A DNA stretch of 47,304 nucleotides, taken from positions 1 through 47,304 of the forward strand of contig CACLDR010000011.1 in NCBI GenBank assembly GCA_902605755.1, read 5' to 3'. Under the pieces are notes generated by a model, which saw only the letters and a list, made by a program, of their open reading frames with translations, was not told the DNA's origin and did not search any database. The first letter of the stretch is position 1, and the number at the start of each line of letters is the position of its first letter. The DNA comes from an uncultured Marinoscillum sp. Lineage in GTDB: Bacteria; Bacteroidota; Bacteroidia; Cytophagales; Cyclobacteriaceae. The position numbers and the translations under genes were made by a program. This document shows, piece after piece, positions 17,659-26,929 of the stretch.

Positions 17659-19056
17659 TTACTCACTATGGACAAATACTTCATCCTTTATTGAGAGGCT
17701 TGCCCCTCCTTCGATCTGAAATATAAATTGGATCTCGTCCTCATTCATCCCCTTCGAATAAGGGATGAATGTCTTCAAATCTAAATCTAGAGCTATTTTG
17801 TTCGATAAGAACGATTTATTCAATCCCCGAGCAATACGGTCATCTAGCGAATAGAGAAAAGGACTCATGTTATAGCTTAACTGGTTCACTACATATTTTT
17901 CAATGGCCCGATGCATTGCCCAGTCTGTAATCTTTGCCCATCCTTCCATTTTGGTTAATTCATAGTCAAAAGCTGAAAATCGTATTACCAAATTTTCATC
18001 AATACTCGGCACTACAAACAAAGAAATAATTCCATTGATATCTCCTTCCACTGTTAAATTCCATCTCAAAAATCCCTCATGGGGGCTGATCTCAACCCCA
18101 TTTACTTTTGCAGCAATCCCGGCCAAATTTAACTCCTTCCCTACCAAGAGTAAATCCATCGCCTGCTCTATTTTCAGAAAAGAGAACCGGAGTTCAACAA
18201 AAGAACTGATCTGTGCATGCCTAGACAAGGGATTGGTCCTAAGTGGTAAAGCTTCCAACAATTGATGGCTGTTTTGCACATCGTTGATTCGGAGTATCGA
18301 TTGATGCTCAAGTTGGAAAAATAAGGTATCATTAATCTCGAATTTAACAAAACCACCCCTTAAATTGATGGCCTCATTGGTAAAATAAAAAGGCAGTTCC
18401 GTTGCTGATATATTCAATGGCTCTTGAATCGATCGATATAGCCTTTCTACTACTGCTCTTAAATTAATTTGGTCTTGAAGAATGGCATTGATAATTTTTT
18501 CTAAGGGCTTTTTATGTGTTTGAATCTCTTTTTCTATGAGTTCTGCCAAATCCATTTTCAAGCCCAAAACTGTAAAATTAGTCCCTTCAATCCATTTAAT
18601 AGTTCCCCATCTTGAATCAACCTCTATATCCCATCGTTCATCAATATTTAACTGCAGAGACAATTCAGCTTTAGCTTGAAGTTTAATAGGCCTTGCTGCA
18701 TTACTGACCGAAACGCCCAAGAGACGAGATTTGATAATCGCCGAAATATTTAAAGGTAAAGCCAAATGAAGACGCTCTTGGTAATATTCAATATCAATGC
18801 GTCCCTCACGCTTAATTTTTAAAAATAAGCTATCCTTTTTTTTATTCAAAGCAAACCCTCCATCGAATAATTGTTGACGCAAATTTTCGTTAATCCCTTC
18901 TTCTAGCTCAGCGATCGGCAACTTAATGAGGACATTGGTAAAAGAGGCTGGCACGGGTATTATCGCCCCCATTCTATCATCATTACCTCGACAACTTATT
19001 AAAAATATTAGGGAAGTCATTATCAATAAGCGAAAGTATAAGCCTAACTTTATCAT
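17659..19056 (-). CDS. DUF4403-family lipoprotein
   Basis: Lipoprotein signal (MTSLIFLISCRGND); ASFTNVLIKLPIAELEEGINENLRQQLF and overall layout match DUF4403 as I know it. Confidence 0.75.
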   Translation of the reverse strand: MIKLGLYFRLLIMTSLIFLISCRGNDDRMGAIIPVPASFTNVLIKLPIAELEEGINENLRQQLFDGGFALNKKKDSLFLKIKREGRIDIEYYQERLHLALPLNISAIIKSRLLGVSVSNAARPIKLQAKAELSLQLNIDERWDIEVDSRWGTIKWIEGTNFTVLGLKMDLAELIEKEIQTHKKPLEKIINAILQDQINLRAVVERLYRSIQEPLNISATELPFYFTNEAINLRGGFVKFEINDTLFFQLEHQSILRINDVQNSHQLLEALPLRTNPLSRHAQISSFVELRFSFLKIEQAMDLLLVGKELNLAGIAAKVNGVEISPHEGFLRWNLTVEGDINGIISLFVVPSIDENLVIRFSAFDYELTKMEGWAKITDWAMHRAIEKYVVNQLSYNMSPFLYSLDDRIARGLNKSFLSNKIALDLDLKTFIPYSKGMNEDEIQFIFQIEGGASLSIKDEVFVHSE

Positions 19057-19121
19057 CTATATAAAATATAATTTAATCTCTATTTTTTGAGTTAACGCTT
19101 ATTCATCTGCTACCTACTCCT

Positions 19122-19955
19122 ATGAAATATCAACCCTTTTCTTTTAATCGAATTTCAAACTTTAGTCCAAGCCTTACCCCAATCATAAAAAATTGGGGAT
19201 TTTTTGGCGTTTTATTGCTCTTCGTTTGGTCTTGCGAAAATAAGGTCTCCTCATCTCAAAAAAAAACACCCAAACACAAAGCCCAAGAAGTAATTAATCA
19301 AGCAATCATGGCACATGGGCAACATCTTTTCGAGAATGCCACCTTGTCTTTTTTATTTAGAGATAAGCAATATAGCGCAAGGAGATTCGATACCGAATAC
19401 ATTTATACAAGATCTTTTAAAGACGGTTCTGCACTCATAGAAGATATGTTGATCAATAGTATAAATTTTTCTCGAAAAAAAAATGGCGTCTCGATGGAAA
19501 TCGAGAACGAATGGGCCGATAAATACAGCAAATCGATAAATTCCGTTCTTTATTTTTTTCAGCTACCCTATCTATTAAATGATCCAGCAGTTGAAAAAAC
19601 ATATCAAGGAATTAGACAAATAAATGATAAAGAGTATTATCAAATCAAAGTTTCTTTTCAGGAAGAAAATGGCGGAGACGATTTTAATGACGAATATCTA
19701 TTTTGGATCAATGTAAACAATTTTGAAATCGATTACTTTGCCTACAATTATATCACTGATGGCGGAGGAGTTCGATTTAGATCTGCGATAAATAAAAGAA
19801 AAGTGGATGGATTGCTGATTCAAGATTACATAAATTATACTCCAGAAAATAAAAAAACTCCCTTACCCGACTTAATCAAACTGTTTGAAAAAGGAAAATT
19901 GATGGAGCGATCTCGTATTGTGAATTTCGAAATAAGCCTCACCCCAAATAATTGA
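19122..19955 (+). CDS. DUF6503-like putative lipoprotein
   Basis: LLLFVWSCENK lipobox; AQEVINQAIMAHGQHLFENATLSFLFRDKQY..ISYE-like architecture. Confidence 0.65.
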   Translation: MKYQPFSFNRISNFSPSLTPIIKNWGFFGVLLLFVWSCENKVSSSQKKTPKHKAQEVINQAIMAHGQHLFENATLSFLFRDKQYSARRFDTEYIYTRSFKDGSALIEDMLINSINFSRKKNGVSMEIENEWADKYSKSINSVLYFFQLPYLLNDPAVEKTYQGIRQINDKEYYQIKVSFQEENGGDDFNDEYLFWINVNNFEIDYFAYNYITDGGGVRFRSAINKRKVDGLLIQDYINYTPENKKTPLPDLIKLFEKGKLMERSRIVNFEISLTPNN

Positions 19956-19957
19956 TC

Positions 19958-21124
19958 TTAGAACTCCTCTTTTTTTCGTACAGTCTTTAAAAAGACAAAC
20001 AAGCCAATTAAAATCATAGGTATACTGAGAATCTGACCCATATTAATAGGTAAGGTTGCCTCAAATGCCTCCTGATCCATTTTTAAAAACTCATTAAAGA
20101 ATCTATCTCCCCAAAGGAGTACCATAAAAACGCTAAAAATTAAACCATCATTTAAAACAAATCTTTTATAACTCCATAAGGAGAATAAAATGAAGGCAAT
20201 AATCAAGCAAACTATTGCTTCATACAACTGCGGTGTATACCGCAGTATGCCTGTGGCCTTGATTTCTATGCGCTCAACTCCGGACTCATTAATGATTTGA
20301 TAATCGAGACCTCTCCTTGATGAAGTAAAATCAACATGCTCAATAATTTCTTGATAATTATTAAGGCTGTAGGCCAGTTGACCTTTTAAAAACCGTTTCA
20401 TTGAATCATCGACTTCGATACCTGATTTCAAGACCAAAACTGCTTTGATAGGTAAATATCCCGGATTTTTGGGATTATAAATTCCTTCATTAAAAAATAC
20501 TTCTTCAATCACATTATCATCAAAATTCAACACCTCTTCAGCCGCTCTAGCATACACAACACCAAAATCGGTCCCTGTCTTTACCCCTTCCATTTCTGAA
20601 TTCATAAAATTACCTATTCGGATAAGTGCTCCAGTGATAGCCACTACAATTGCGACCCTATCCAAGACCCAGAAATAACTTTGACCCTCTTTTTTTCGCT
20701 TTTTTACAGAAAAACTAATAGGAATAATAAAAATCCATTTTGACCTGATATCAAAATTAACATATAACCAGAGGGCCACGAATATTCCAAGAGCACCCCC
20801 GTGACTTGCCAAACCTCCCTCCCAAATCTTCAAAATCTCAATGGGATCCGACAAATAATAACTGGGATTATAAAAAAGGCAATGACCCAATCTAGCACCT
20901 ACGATAGTGGCAATAACCATAAATGTAGTCAAGGTATCTACATCCTTTTCAGAATGGCCCTCTGCCTTGAAAATTTTATAAGAAATTTGTTGTCCGATGA
21001 TAAATCCCATCGCAAATAACAAACCATACCAAACAATTGGACGATCTGGTAAACCCAAAAAAGATAAGGGAATTTTAAAAATCACAGGATCAGGGCTCCA
21101 AATTAAATAATCCAAAAAAATCAT
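19958..21124 (-). CDS. lgt: Prolipoprotein diacylglyceryl transferase
   Basis: PIVWYGLLFAMGFIIGQQI, GARLGHCLFYNP, WEGGLASHGGALGI, IRIGNFMNSEMEG; ATG at 21124 preferred over the TTG at 21142. Confidence 0.93.
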   Translation of the reverse strand: MIFLDYLIWSPDPVIFKIPLSFLGLPDRPIVWYGLLFAMGFIIGQQISYKIFKAEGHSEKDVDTLTTFMVIATIVGARLGHCLFYNPSYYLSDPIEILKIWEGGLASHGGALGIFVALWLYVNFDIRSKWIFIIPISFSVKKRKKEGQSYFWVLDRVAIVVAITGALIRIGNFMNSEMEGVKTGTDFGVVYARAAEEVLNFDDNVIEEVFFNEGIYNPKNPGYLPIKAVLVLKSGIEVDDSMKRFLKGQLAYSLNNYQEIIEHVDFTSSRRGLDYQIINESGVERIEIKATGILRYTPQLYEAIVCLIIAFILFSLWSYKRFVLNDGLIFSVFMVLLWGDRFFNEFLKMDQEAFEATLPINMGQILSIPMILIGLFVFLKTVRKKEEF

Positions 21125-21126
21125 AA

Positions 21127-22581
21127 CTATGTTTTTCTCCAAAAAAATGGGGTGAATAATATCAAAACAGTAAAAAGCTCTAATCTACCCAATAACATCA
21201 ACAAAGAAAGTATCCATTTCCCCATAGTAGGCATATATGCATAATTGGCGATGGGTCCTACTGATCCCATCCCGGGTCCTACGTTCCCCAAGCAAGTTGC
21301 AGCAGCACCCATAGCAGTCACTAAATCCACTCCCAACAATGCCATTACTAATGACCCTAAAGCAAAAACGGTCAGATATAACATTACAAAAGCAAGAATT
21401 TGAAAAGTAATTTCACCATTAACACCCTTCCCATTGAGACGTAAGGGCAACACAGCTGAAGGGTGTATTTGTCTGTTAAATTCTAAAAAACTATTTTTCA
21501 CCAAAATCAAGTGTCTAATTATTTTAATTCCCCCAGCCGTTGACCCTGCGGAAGCACCTAAAAACATGAGAAAGAAAAAAAGCATGGTCAATAAAGGTGT
21601 CCAAGCCGTATAGTCCTGTGTAATAAAACCGGTAGTCGTAATAACTGAGATGACCTGAAAAATACCATATCGAAAAGAATCCATTAAATTTTCATCTCCA
21701 TTCATCCAGATTCCTAAAGCACAAAATACCGATATAGCCAAACAAGAAATCCCATAGCTTCGGAACTCTTGATTCTCAAAAACCTTTTTGAGCTTACCAT
21801 GTAGCCCAAAATAAAGCATGGTAAAGTTAGTACCCGCTAGAAACATAAATATTATAATAATAAAATCTATATAAGCGGAATCATAATAAGCAATACTAGT
21901 ATTTTTTATTGAAAACCCTCCAGTAGCCATAGTAGTTAAACTGTGGTTTAAAGCATCAAAAAAAGTCATACCTCCCATCATCAGGAATATTAATTCCAAT
22001 CCCGTGAAACCTACATAAATAATCCATAACCGCTTGGCAGTTTCTTTGATTCGAGGTTGAAATTTATCTGGAGTAATGCCTGGAGCTTCTGCTACGAAAA
22101 GCTGCATCCCACCTATTCCCAATATAGGTAATATCGCCACAGTGAGTACAATAATCCCCATGCCTCCTATCCATTGACTCATACTCCTCCATAACAATAC
22201 ACCTTTACCCACCGATTCAATATCCTCTAAAATGGTCGCTCCCGTTGTAGAAAACCCAGATAAGGTTTCAAAAAATGCATCCGTAAAATTTAAAATCTCT
22301 CCACTCAGCATATAAGGTAACGTTCCAATTAAAGACATCACCACCCAGCCAATAGTGACCACTAAATACCCCCCACGTTTACTTAGTTCCCTATTGATAG
22401 ATTTTCGTGTCAATAACCACATGACTGTTCCCAAAGTAATCACAATGAATGATGACCCTAACAGAGCCATAAAATCTTGGCCTCCAAAATACCAACTGAA
22501 AGGCAGACAAAACATCATAAAAATACCATTGAGCACTATAAGAAGACTCATAATTTTGATGATTAATTTATAATTAAACAT
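21127..22581 (-). CDS. trkH: TrkH-family potassium uptake protein
   Basis: TGATILEDIESVGKGVLLWRSMSQWIGGMGIIVLTVAILP, TTMATGGFS, GASAGSTAGGIKIIR, GNVGPGMG selectivity-loop motifs. Confidence 0.94.
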   Translation of the reverse strand: MFNYKLIIKIMSLLIVLNGIFMMFCLPFSWYFGGQDFMALLGSSFIVITLGTVMWLLTRKSINRELSKRGGYLVVTIGWVVMSLIGTLPYMLSGEILNFTDAFFETLSGFSTTGATILEDIESVGKGVLLWRSMSQWIGGMGIIVLTVAILPILGIGGMQLFVAEAPGITPDKFQPRIKETAKRLWIIYVGFTGLELIFLMMGGMTFFDALNHSLTTMATGGFSIKNTSIAYYDSAYIDFIIIIFMFLAGTNFTMLYFGLHGKLKKVFENQEFRSYGISCLAISVFCALGIWMNGDENLMDSFRYGIFQVISVITTTGFITQDYTAWTPLLTMLFFFLMFLGASAGSTAGGIKIIRHLILVKNSFLEFNRQIHPSAVLPLRLNGKGVNGEITFQILAFVMLYLTVFALGSLVMALLGVDLVTAMGAAATCLGNVGPGMGSVGPIANYAYMPTMGKWILSLLMLLGRLELFTVLILFTPFFWRKT

Positions 22582-22587
22582 CAAAAA

Positions 22588-23928
22588 CTATTTAAAATAA
22601 TGCTCAACTGCATGGATACATTCTGGTTTAGATAGCACGACTACGCGATCCTCTGCCTCAAAATTAAAGTTCCCTCTTACAGTATAACCTTTGTTTTTTC
22701 TAATTACCCCTCCGATTACTGCGGTCCTCGGAAAATCTAAGTTCCGCAATTCATCTTGCAGAATTTTTGACCCTTTTTTAACTTCGAATTCAAGAATTTC
22801 TGCATCTACTCCGTGCACACTTGTAATATTAACCACCTCTCCTTGACGAATATGCCTAAAAATAAAATTCGCTGCTATAAGTTTTTTATTAATCATCGTA
22901 TCAACTCCAATACTTTGAGACAAATGAATGTAATCAATATTTTCAACCAAGGCTATGGTTTTTTTTATCCCTGCATCCTTGGCCACCAATGAAGAAATGA
23001 TATTGGTTTCGGAATTACCCGTTACTGCAATAAATGCATCCATACTTTCAATTCCTTCCTCTTTCAGTAATTGTAGATCTCGTCCATCACCATTAATTAT
23101 CATAGTATCAGGAAGTTCCTCGGCTAACCGAAAACATTTTTCTTTATCCTCTTCTATAAGCTTAATTTTATATTTTTTTTTTAGTTCGCGAGCCGTATTG
23201 ATCCCAACCTTGCTTCCTCCCAAAATCATTAGACATTTTACTTCAGATTTAACTTTGCCGGAAAGGTGTAAAATTTGATCAATCCCCGTTGGCTCAGCTA
23301 TAAAATAAGCATGATCATTTTTTTTAAATTTATTTTCTCCATGTGGAATAATTGTCTCATTATCTCTGAGTAGAGCTACAGTTGTAAAATCATGATTTGA
23401 TGCCATAAAGGCTGTTTCGGTAAGGGTTTTGTTAAAAAATTTCGATTCCTCATCTATGGTAATCCCCACTAAAGACAAAATCCCTTTATCAAATTCAAAA
23501 GTATCCGTTAATGCAGTCTTTTTCAACAATCCCTTTATTTCATGGGCTGCCAATAACTCTGGAGAGATGAGTTCATCAATGCCCACATCATTAAAATTAA
23601 ATAACTCTTTTTGCCTTAAAAATTCAATATTAGATATGCGAGCAATGGTTCGCTTGGCACCCAGTTTTTTACCAATTATAGTCGCAGCAATGTTGGTTTC
23701 TTGATCAGAAGTAACAGCAATCAACAAATCTGTTTTAGAAATATTGGCTTCAACGAGAACGCGTATAGATGTCGCACTACCCACTACAGTTCCCACATCA
23801 AATTGATTTTTCGCTTGATCCAAAACACTATCATCTCCATCAATGAGTGTAATGTCTTGCTCTTCTATTGCGAGTAGTTTGGCTAAGTGAAATCCAAGTT
23901 CACCAGCACCTGCAATAACTATTCTCAT
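22588..23928 (-). CDS. trkA: Trk system potassium uptake regulatory protein TrkA
   Basis: Two NAD-binding RCK domains: MRIVIAGAGELGFHLAKLL and KCLMILGGSKVGINTARELKK, with TrkA_C segments. Confidence 0.94.
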   Translation of the reverse strand: MRIVIAGAGELGFHLAKLLAIEEQDITLIDGDDSVLDQAKNQFDVGTVVGSATSIRVLVEANISKTDLLIAVTSDQETNIAATIIGKKLGAKRTIARISNIEFLRQKELFNFNDVGIDELISPELLAAHEIKGLLKKTALTDTFEFDKGILSLVGITIDEESKFFNKTLTETAFMASNHDFTTVALLRDNETIIPHGENKFKKNDHAYFIAEPTGIDQILHLSGKVKSEVKCLMILGGSKVGINTARELKKKYKIKLIEEDKEKCFRLAEELPDTMIINGDGRDLQLLKEEGIESMDAFIAVTGNSETNIISSLVAKDAGIKKTIALVENIDYIHLSQSIGVDTMINKKLIAANFIFRHIRQGEVVNITSVHGVDAEILEFEVKKGSKILQDELRNLDFPRTAVIGGVIRKNKGYTVRGNFNFEAEDRVVVLSKPECIHAVEHYFK

Positions 23929-24044
23929 GTATTTTTAACCTAATGGCCCCTGCAAATATATAGAGTTATCCTTTTTTAAATAACTATGCTTAAGCAGATA
24001 CCTGTAATTGAAATCCCAAAAACAGAACAAAACATAAATAGCAC

Positions 24045-25406
24045 CTAGTTTTCAATCTTTTTAAAATAAATTTTCGCCACTTTCATGACTTTAGAAGCCA
24101 ATATCATAGCAGAAATCATAGTAGGAAATGCCATCAAGCCATAAGCCATATCAACCAGACTCACGACCGCACCCAACGTTGCTACTGAACCCAAAATGAT
24201 GATTCCTACATACCAATAATTAAAATACCATCCATATTTAGCCCCTATAATGAAAGACAGGCATTTACGACCATAATAAGATAAACCTACAATTGTCGTG
24301 AATCCAAATACTAACACGCAAAGTGCCAAAATATAGGAGCCCACCAAAGGGAGACTTGTCCGAAAAGCTTCGACCGTCAAGGCAATCCCACTCAATGTAC
24401 TAGATTCCCAAACTCCAGTCGTGAGGATACATAAACCCGTTAATGTACATACCAATAGGGTATCGATGACAGGCCCCAGCATGGCCACAAGTCCCTCCCT
24501 AATCGGTTCTTCGGTTTTTGTAGCACCATGCATCATCGGAGCCGTACCAATACCTGCCTCATTAGAAAATGCCGCTCGACGTGCTCCAGCTAAAATGATA
24601 GCCCCAACCGCACCCCCTAATACAGCATTTGCTGAAAAGGCATCCTCTATAATTAACAATAAGGAGGGAACAATATATGATGCATTTAAAAAAAGGATGC
24701 AGCCTACACTGATCAAGTAAAGTATGACCATCGCTGGTACCAAACGTGCTGCCCAAAGACCGATCCGCTGTATCCCACCAAAAATAACGATGCCCGTTAA
24801 AAGAGTCAAAACCAGTCCCATAACCAAGTCTCCAGACATAGAAGCTTCTATTCCAATGGGTTGCAATACGATCTCATTGGCTGCAGCTATGATTTGATTG
24901 GCTTGAAAAATGGGTGTGGCTCCGAAAAAGCCTACCAAACAAAAAAATACTGCCAATGGACGCCATTTTTCACCCATTCCCTCACTAATGACATACATGG
25001 GCCCCCCCTGTAAATCTCCATTGGAATCTTTTCCCCGATACATAACCGCTAGAGTACACGTGAAGAATTTAGTAGACATACCAAAAATAGCACTGACCCA
25101 CATCCAAAAAATGGCGCCAGGGCCACCTGTAACTATGGCCACAGCTACACCACTAATATTCCCCATACCAATGGTCGCCGCCAAATGACTCGCCAAAGCC
25201 TGAAAATGACTAATCTCTCCTACACCATGGGCTTGATCATATTTTCCCGTCAACACCTCCAAAGCATGTCTTAGGTATTTAAAAGGGAGCAACCTTGAAT
25301 ACATCATGAAAAAAAAACCTCCCCCCAACAAAAGTATGAGCAACGGAAAACCCCAAATAAAATTAGCCCCTTGAATAAAAAACTGTTCGATCTTTTCTAT
25401 GATCAT
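24045..25406 (-). CDS. Alanine/glycine:cation symporter (AGCS) family protein
   Basis: SHFQALASHLAATIGMGNISGVAVAIVTGGPGAIFWMW, AAFSNEAGIGTAPMMHGA, FGFTTIVGLSYYG; ATG at 25406 preferred, overlapping the SGNH stop by 1 nt. Confidence 0.94.
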   Translation of the reverse strand: MIIEKIEQFFIQGANFIWGFPLLILLLGGGFFFMMYSRLLPFKYLRHALEVLTGKYDQAHGVGEISHFQALASHLAATIGMGNISGVAVAIVTGGPGAIFWMWVSAIFGMSTKFFTCTLAVMYRGKDSNGDLQGGPMYVISEGMGEKWRPLAVFFCLVGFFGATPIFQANQIIAAANEIVLQPIGIEASMSGDLVMGLVLTLLTGIVIFGGIQRIGLWAARLVPAMVILYLISVGCILFLNASYIVPSLLLIIEDAFSANAVLGGAVGAIILAGARRAAFSNEAGIGTAPMMHGATKTEEPIREGLVAMLGPVIDTLLVCTLTGLCILTTGVWESSTLSGIALTVEAFRTSLPLVGSYILALCVLVFGFTTIVGLSYYGRKCLSFIIGAKYGWYFNYWYVGIIILGSVATLGAVVSLVDMAYGLMAFPTMISAMILASKVMKVAKIYFKKIEN

Positions 25407-26116
25407 CAATTCAATTCTAAAAGTGGCAATAACCTTTCCCAAACCAATTCGGCTATTAAAAGGTGACCCTCTGGAGTAGGGTGAATACCGTCAGACAAGT
25501 TCAAAATGGACTTACCTGCAACATCTACCAACAAAAAAGGTATAAGTAATACAGAATTCTTTTTAGCAAGATTTGAAAAAATATTACGAAACTGACTTGT
25601 GTAAGCTTCCCCTAAATTTGGAGGAACTTCCATTCCGGCAATCACGATCTTCACCTCCGGATTGATCAATTTTACCTTATCGAGGATTACTTGTAGGTTT
25701 TTAGATGTCTCCCGCAAAGGAAGTCCTCTAAGGCCATCATTCGCCCCTAATTCCAAAACAAAAATATCGGGCACGGTTCGCAGCACCCAATCTATCCTAT
25801 TCTTACCACTAGCAGTGGTTTCTCCACTCAATCCCGCATTAATTACCTGATAGCTTAAACCCAAAGAATCTATTTTTTGCTGAATTATTGCCGGAAATGC
25901 CTGATCCATATCTAATTGATAACCCGCAGTAATACTGTTCCCAAAAAATAAAATAACCTTTTTTTGAGAGGAGGGTATGGATTCTGCGACCCTTTTCCCC
26001 GGCAAAATAGGAGGTAATTTTTCTTTTTTTGGCCCCTGACAACCTACCCATAAAAGTGATAGGCAACCCATTAAAAATCTCATGATTTCGTCTTGATTAA
26101 ATTGCAAATTAGACAA
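25406..26116 (-). CDS. SGNH/GDSL arylesterase (TesA-like)
   Basis: ILFFGNSITAGYQLDMDQAFP, ELGANDGLRGLP, SDGIHPTPEGHLLIAELVW blocks I, III and V. Confidence 0.92.
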   Translation of the reverse strand: MSNLQFNQDEIMRFLMGCLSLLWVGCQGPKKEKLPPILPGKRVAESIPSSQKKVILFFGNSITAGYQLDMDQAFPAIIQQKIDSLGLSYQVINAGLSGETTASGKNRIDWVLRTVPDIFVLELGANDGLRGLPLRETSKNLQVILDKVKLINPEVKIVIAGMEVPPNLGEAYTSQFRNIFSNLAKKNSVLLIPFLLVDVAGKSILNLSDGIHPTPEGHLLIAELVWERLLPLLELN

Positions 26117-26245
26117 GTCAAAGCATTAATATACAAAAGTGAACATTTAAAACTTGAATCTACGCAAGGACCTCTTAAAATAAAAAAGGAACTTTAACCT
26201 TTTTTAACCTCTTATATAAGCCTCGGTGATTTATTATTGTATCAC

Positions 26246-26914
26246 ATGTCTGAAATTCTAAAAGTTAAAAGCTTATCTAAAGTGTATGGCTCTAAAGCCA
26301 ATTCGCTCACTGTACTCAGTGATATTAATTTTTCTGTACTAAGAGGTGAGTCTTTAGCCATTATTGGGCCCTCTGGTAGCGGGAAAACGACGCTACTTGG
26401 TCTTTGTGCCGGATTAGATCGTGTGACAGAAGGAGAAATTATCTTGAACCATATCTCACTCAATAAGCTTAATGAAAATGAATTAGCCCGAGTTCGTAAT
26501 CAAAACATTGGTTTTGTTTTCCAAAATTTTCAATTGATTCCTACCTTGACGGCCATTGAAAATGTCCAGGTTCCTTTAGAGCTTCGCGGTGTAAAAAATA
26601 GCATGGGACCCTCTATTGCCTTGCTCGAAAGAGTTGGTTTAGGCGCCCGAAAAAATCATTACCCCTCGCAATTATCTGGAGGTGAACAGCAACGCGTAGC
26701 CATCGCAAGAGCCTTTTCAAATAATCCTGAAATCCTTTTTGCCGATGAGCCCACGGGAAACCTAGATGAAGAAACAGGAAAATCTATTGAGGCCTTACTT
26801 TTTGAAATTAACAAAGAAAAAGGAACAACATTGATAGTCGTCACCCATGACTTAGAGCTTGCTCAAAAAACTCATCAAATTATCAAAATCAAAGGGGGAA
26901 CCCTAATTAATTAA
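26246..26914 (+). CDS. ABC transporter ATP-binding protein (LolD/YbbA type)
   Basis: Walker A GPSGSGKTT, signature LSGGEQQRVAIARAF, Walker B ILFADEPTGNLD; ATG at 26246 preferred over TTG at 26237. Confidence 0.95.
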   Translation: MSEILKVKSLSKVYGSKANSLTVLSDINFSVLRGESLAIIGPSGSGKTTLLGLCAGLDRVTEGEIILNHISLNKLNENELARVRNQNIGFVFQNFQLIPTLTAIENVQVPLELRGVKNSMGPSIALLERVGLGARKNHYPSQLSGGEQQRVAIARAFSNNPEILFADEPTGNLDEETGKSIEALLFEINKEKGTTLIVVTHDLELAQKTHQIIKIKGGTLIN

Positions 26915-26929
26915 GACAGGCTTCAAACT

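Noticed and set aside
21124-21142. Apparent lgt/trkH coding overlap and 25406-25442 AGCS/SGNH overlap
   Set aside because: Caused by non-ATG or over-extended starts in the ORF track; preferred ATGs give a 2-nt gap and a 1-nt overlap respectively.
26242-26463. Antisense ORFs over the ABC ATPase and permease genes
   Set aside because: Shadow frames of strongly supported CDSs.
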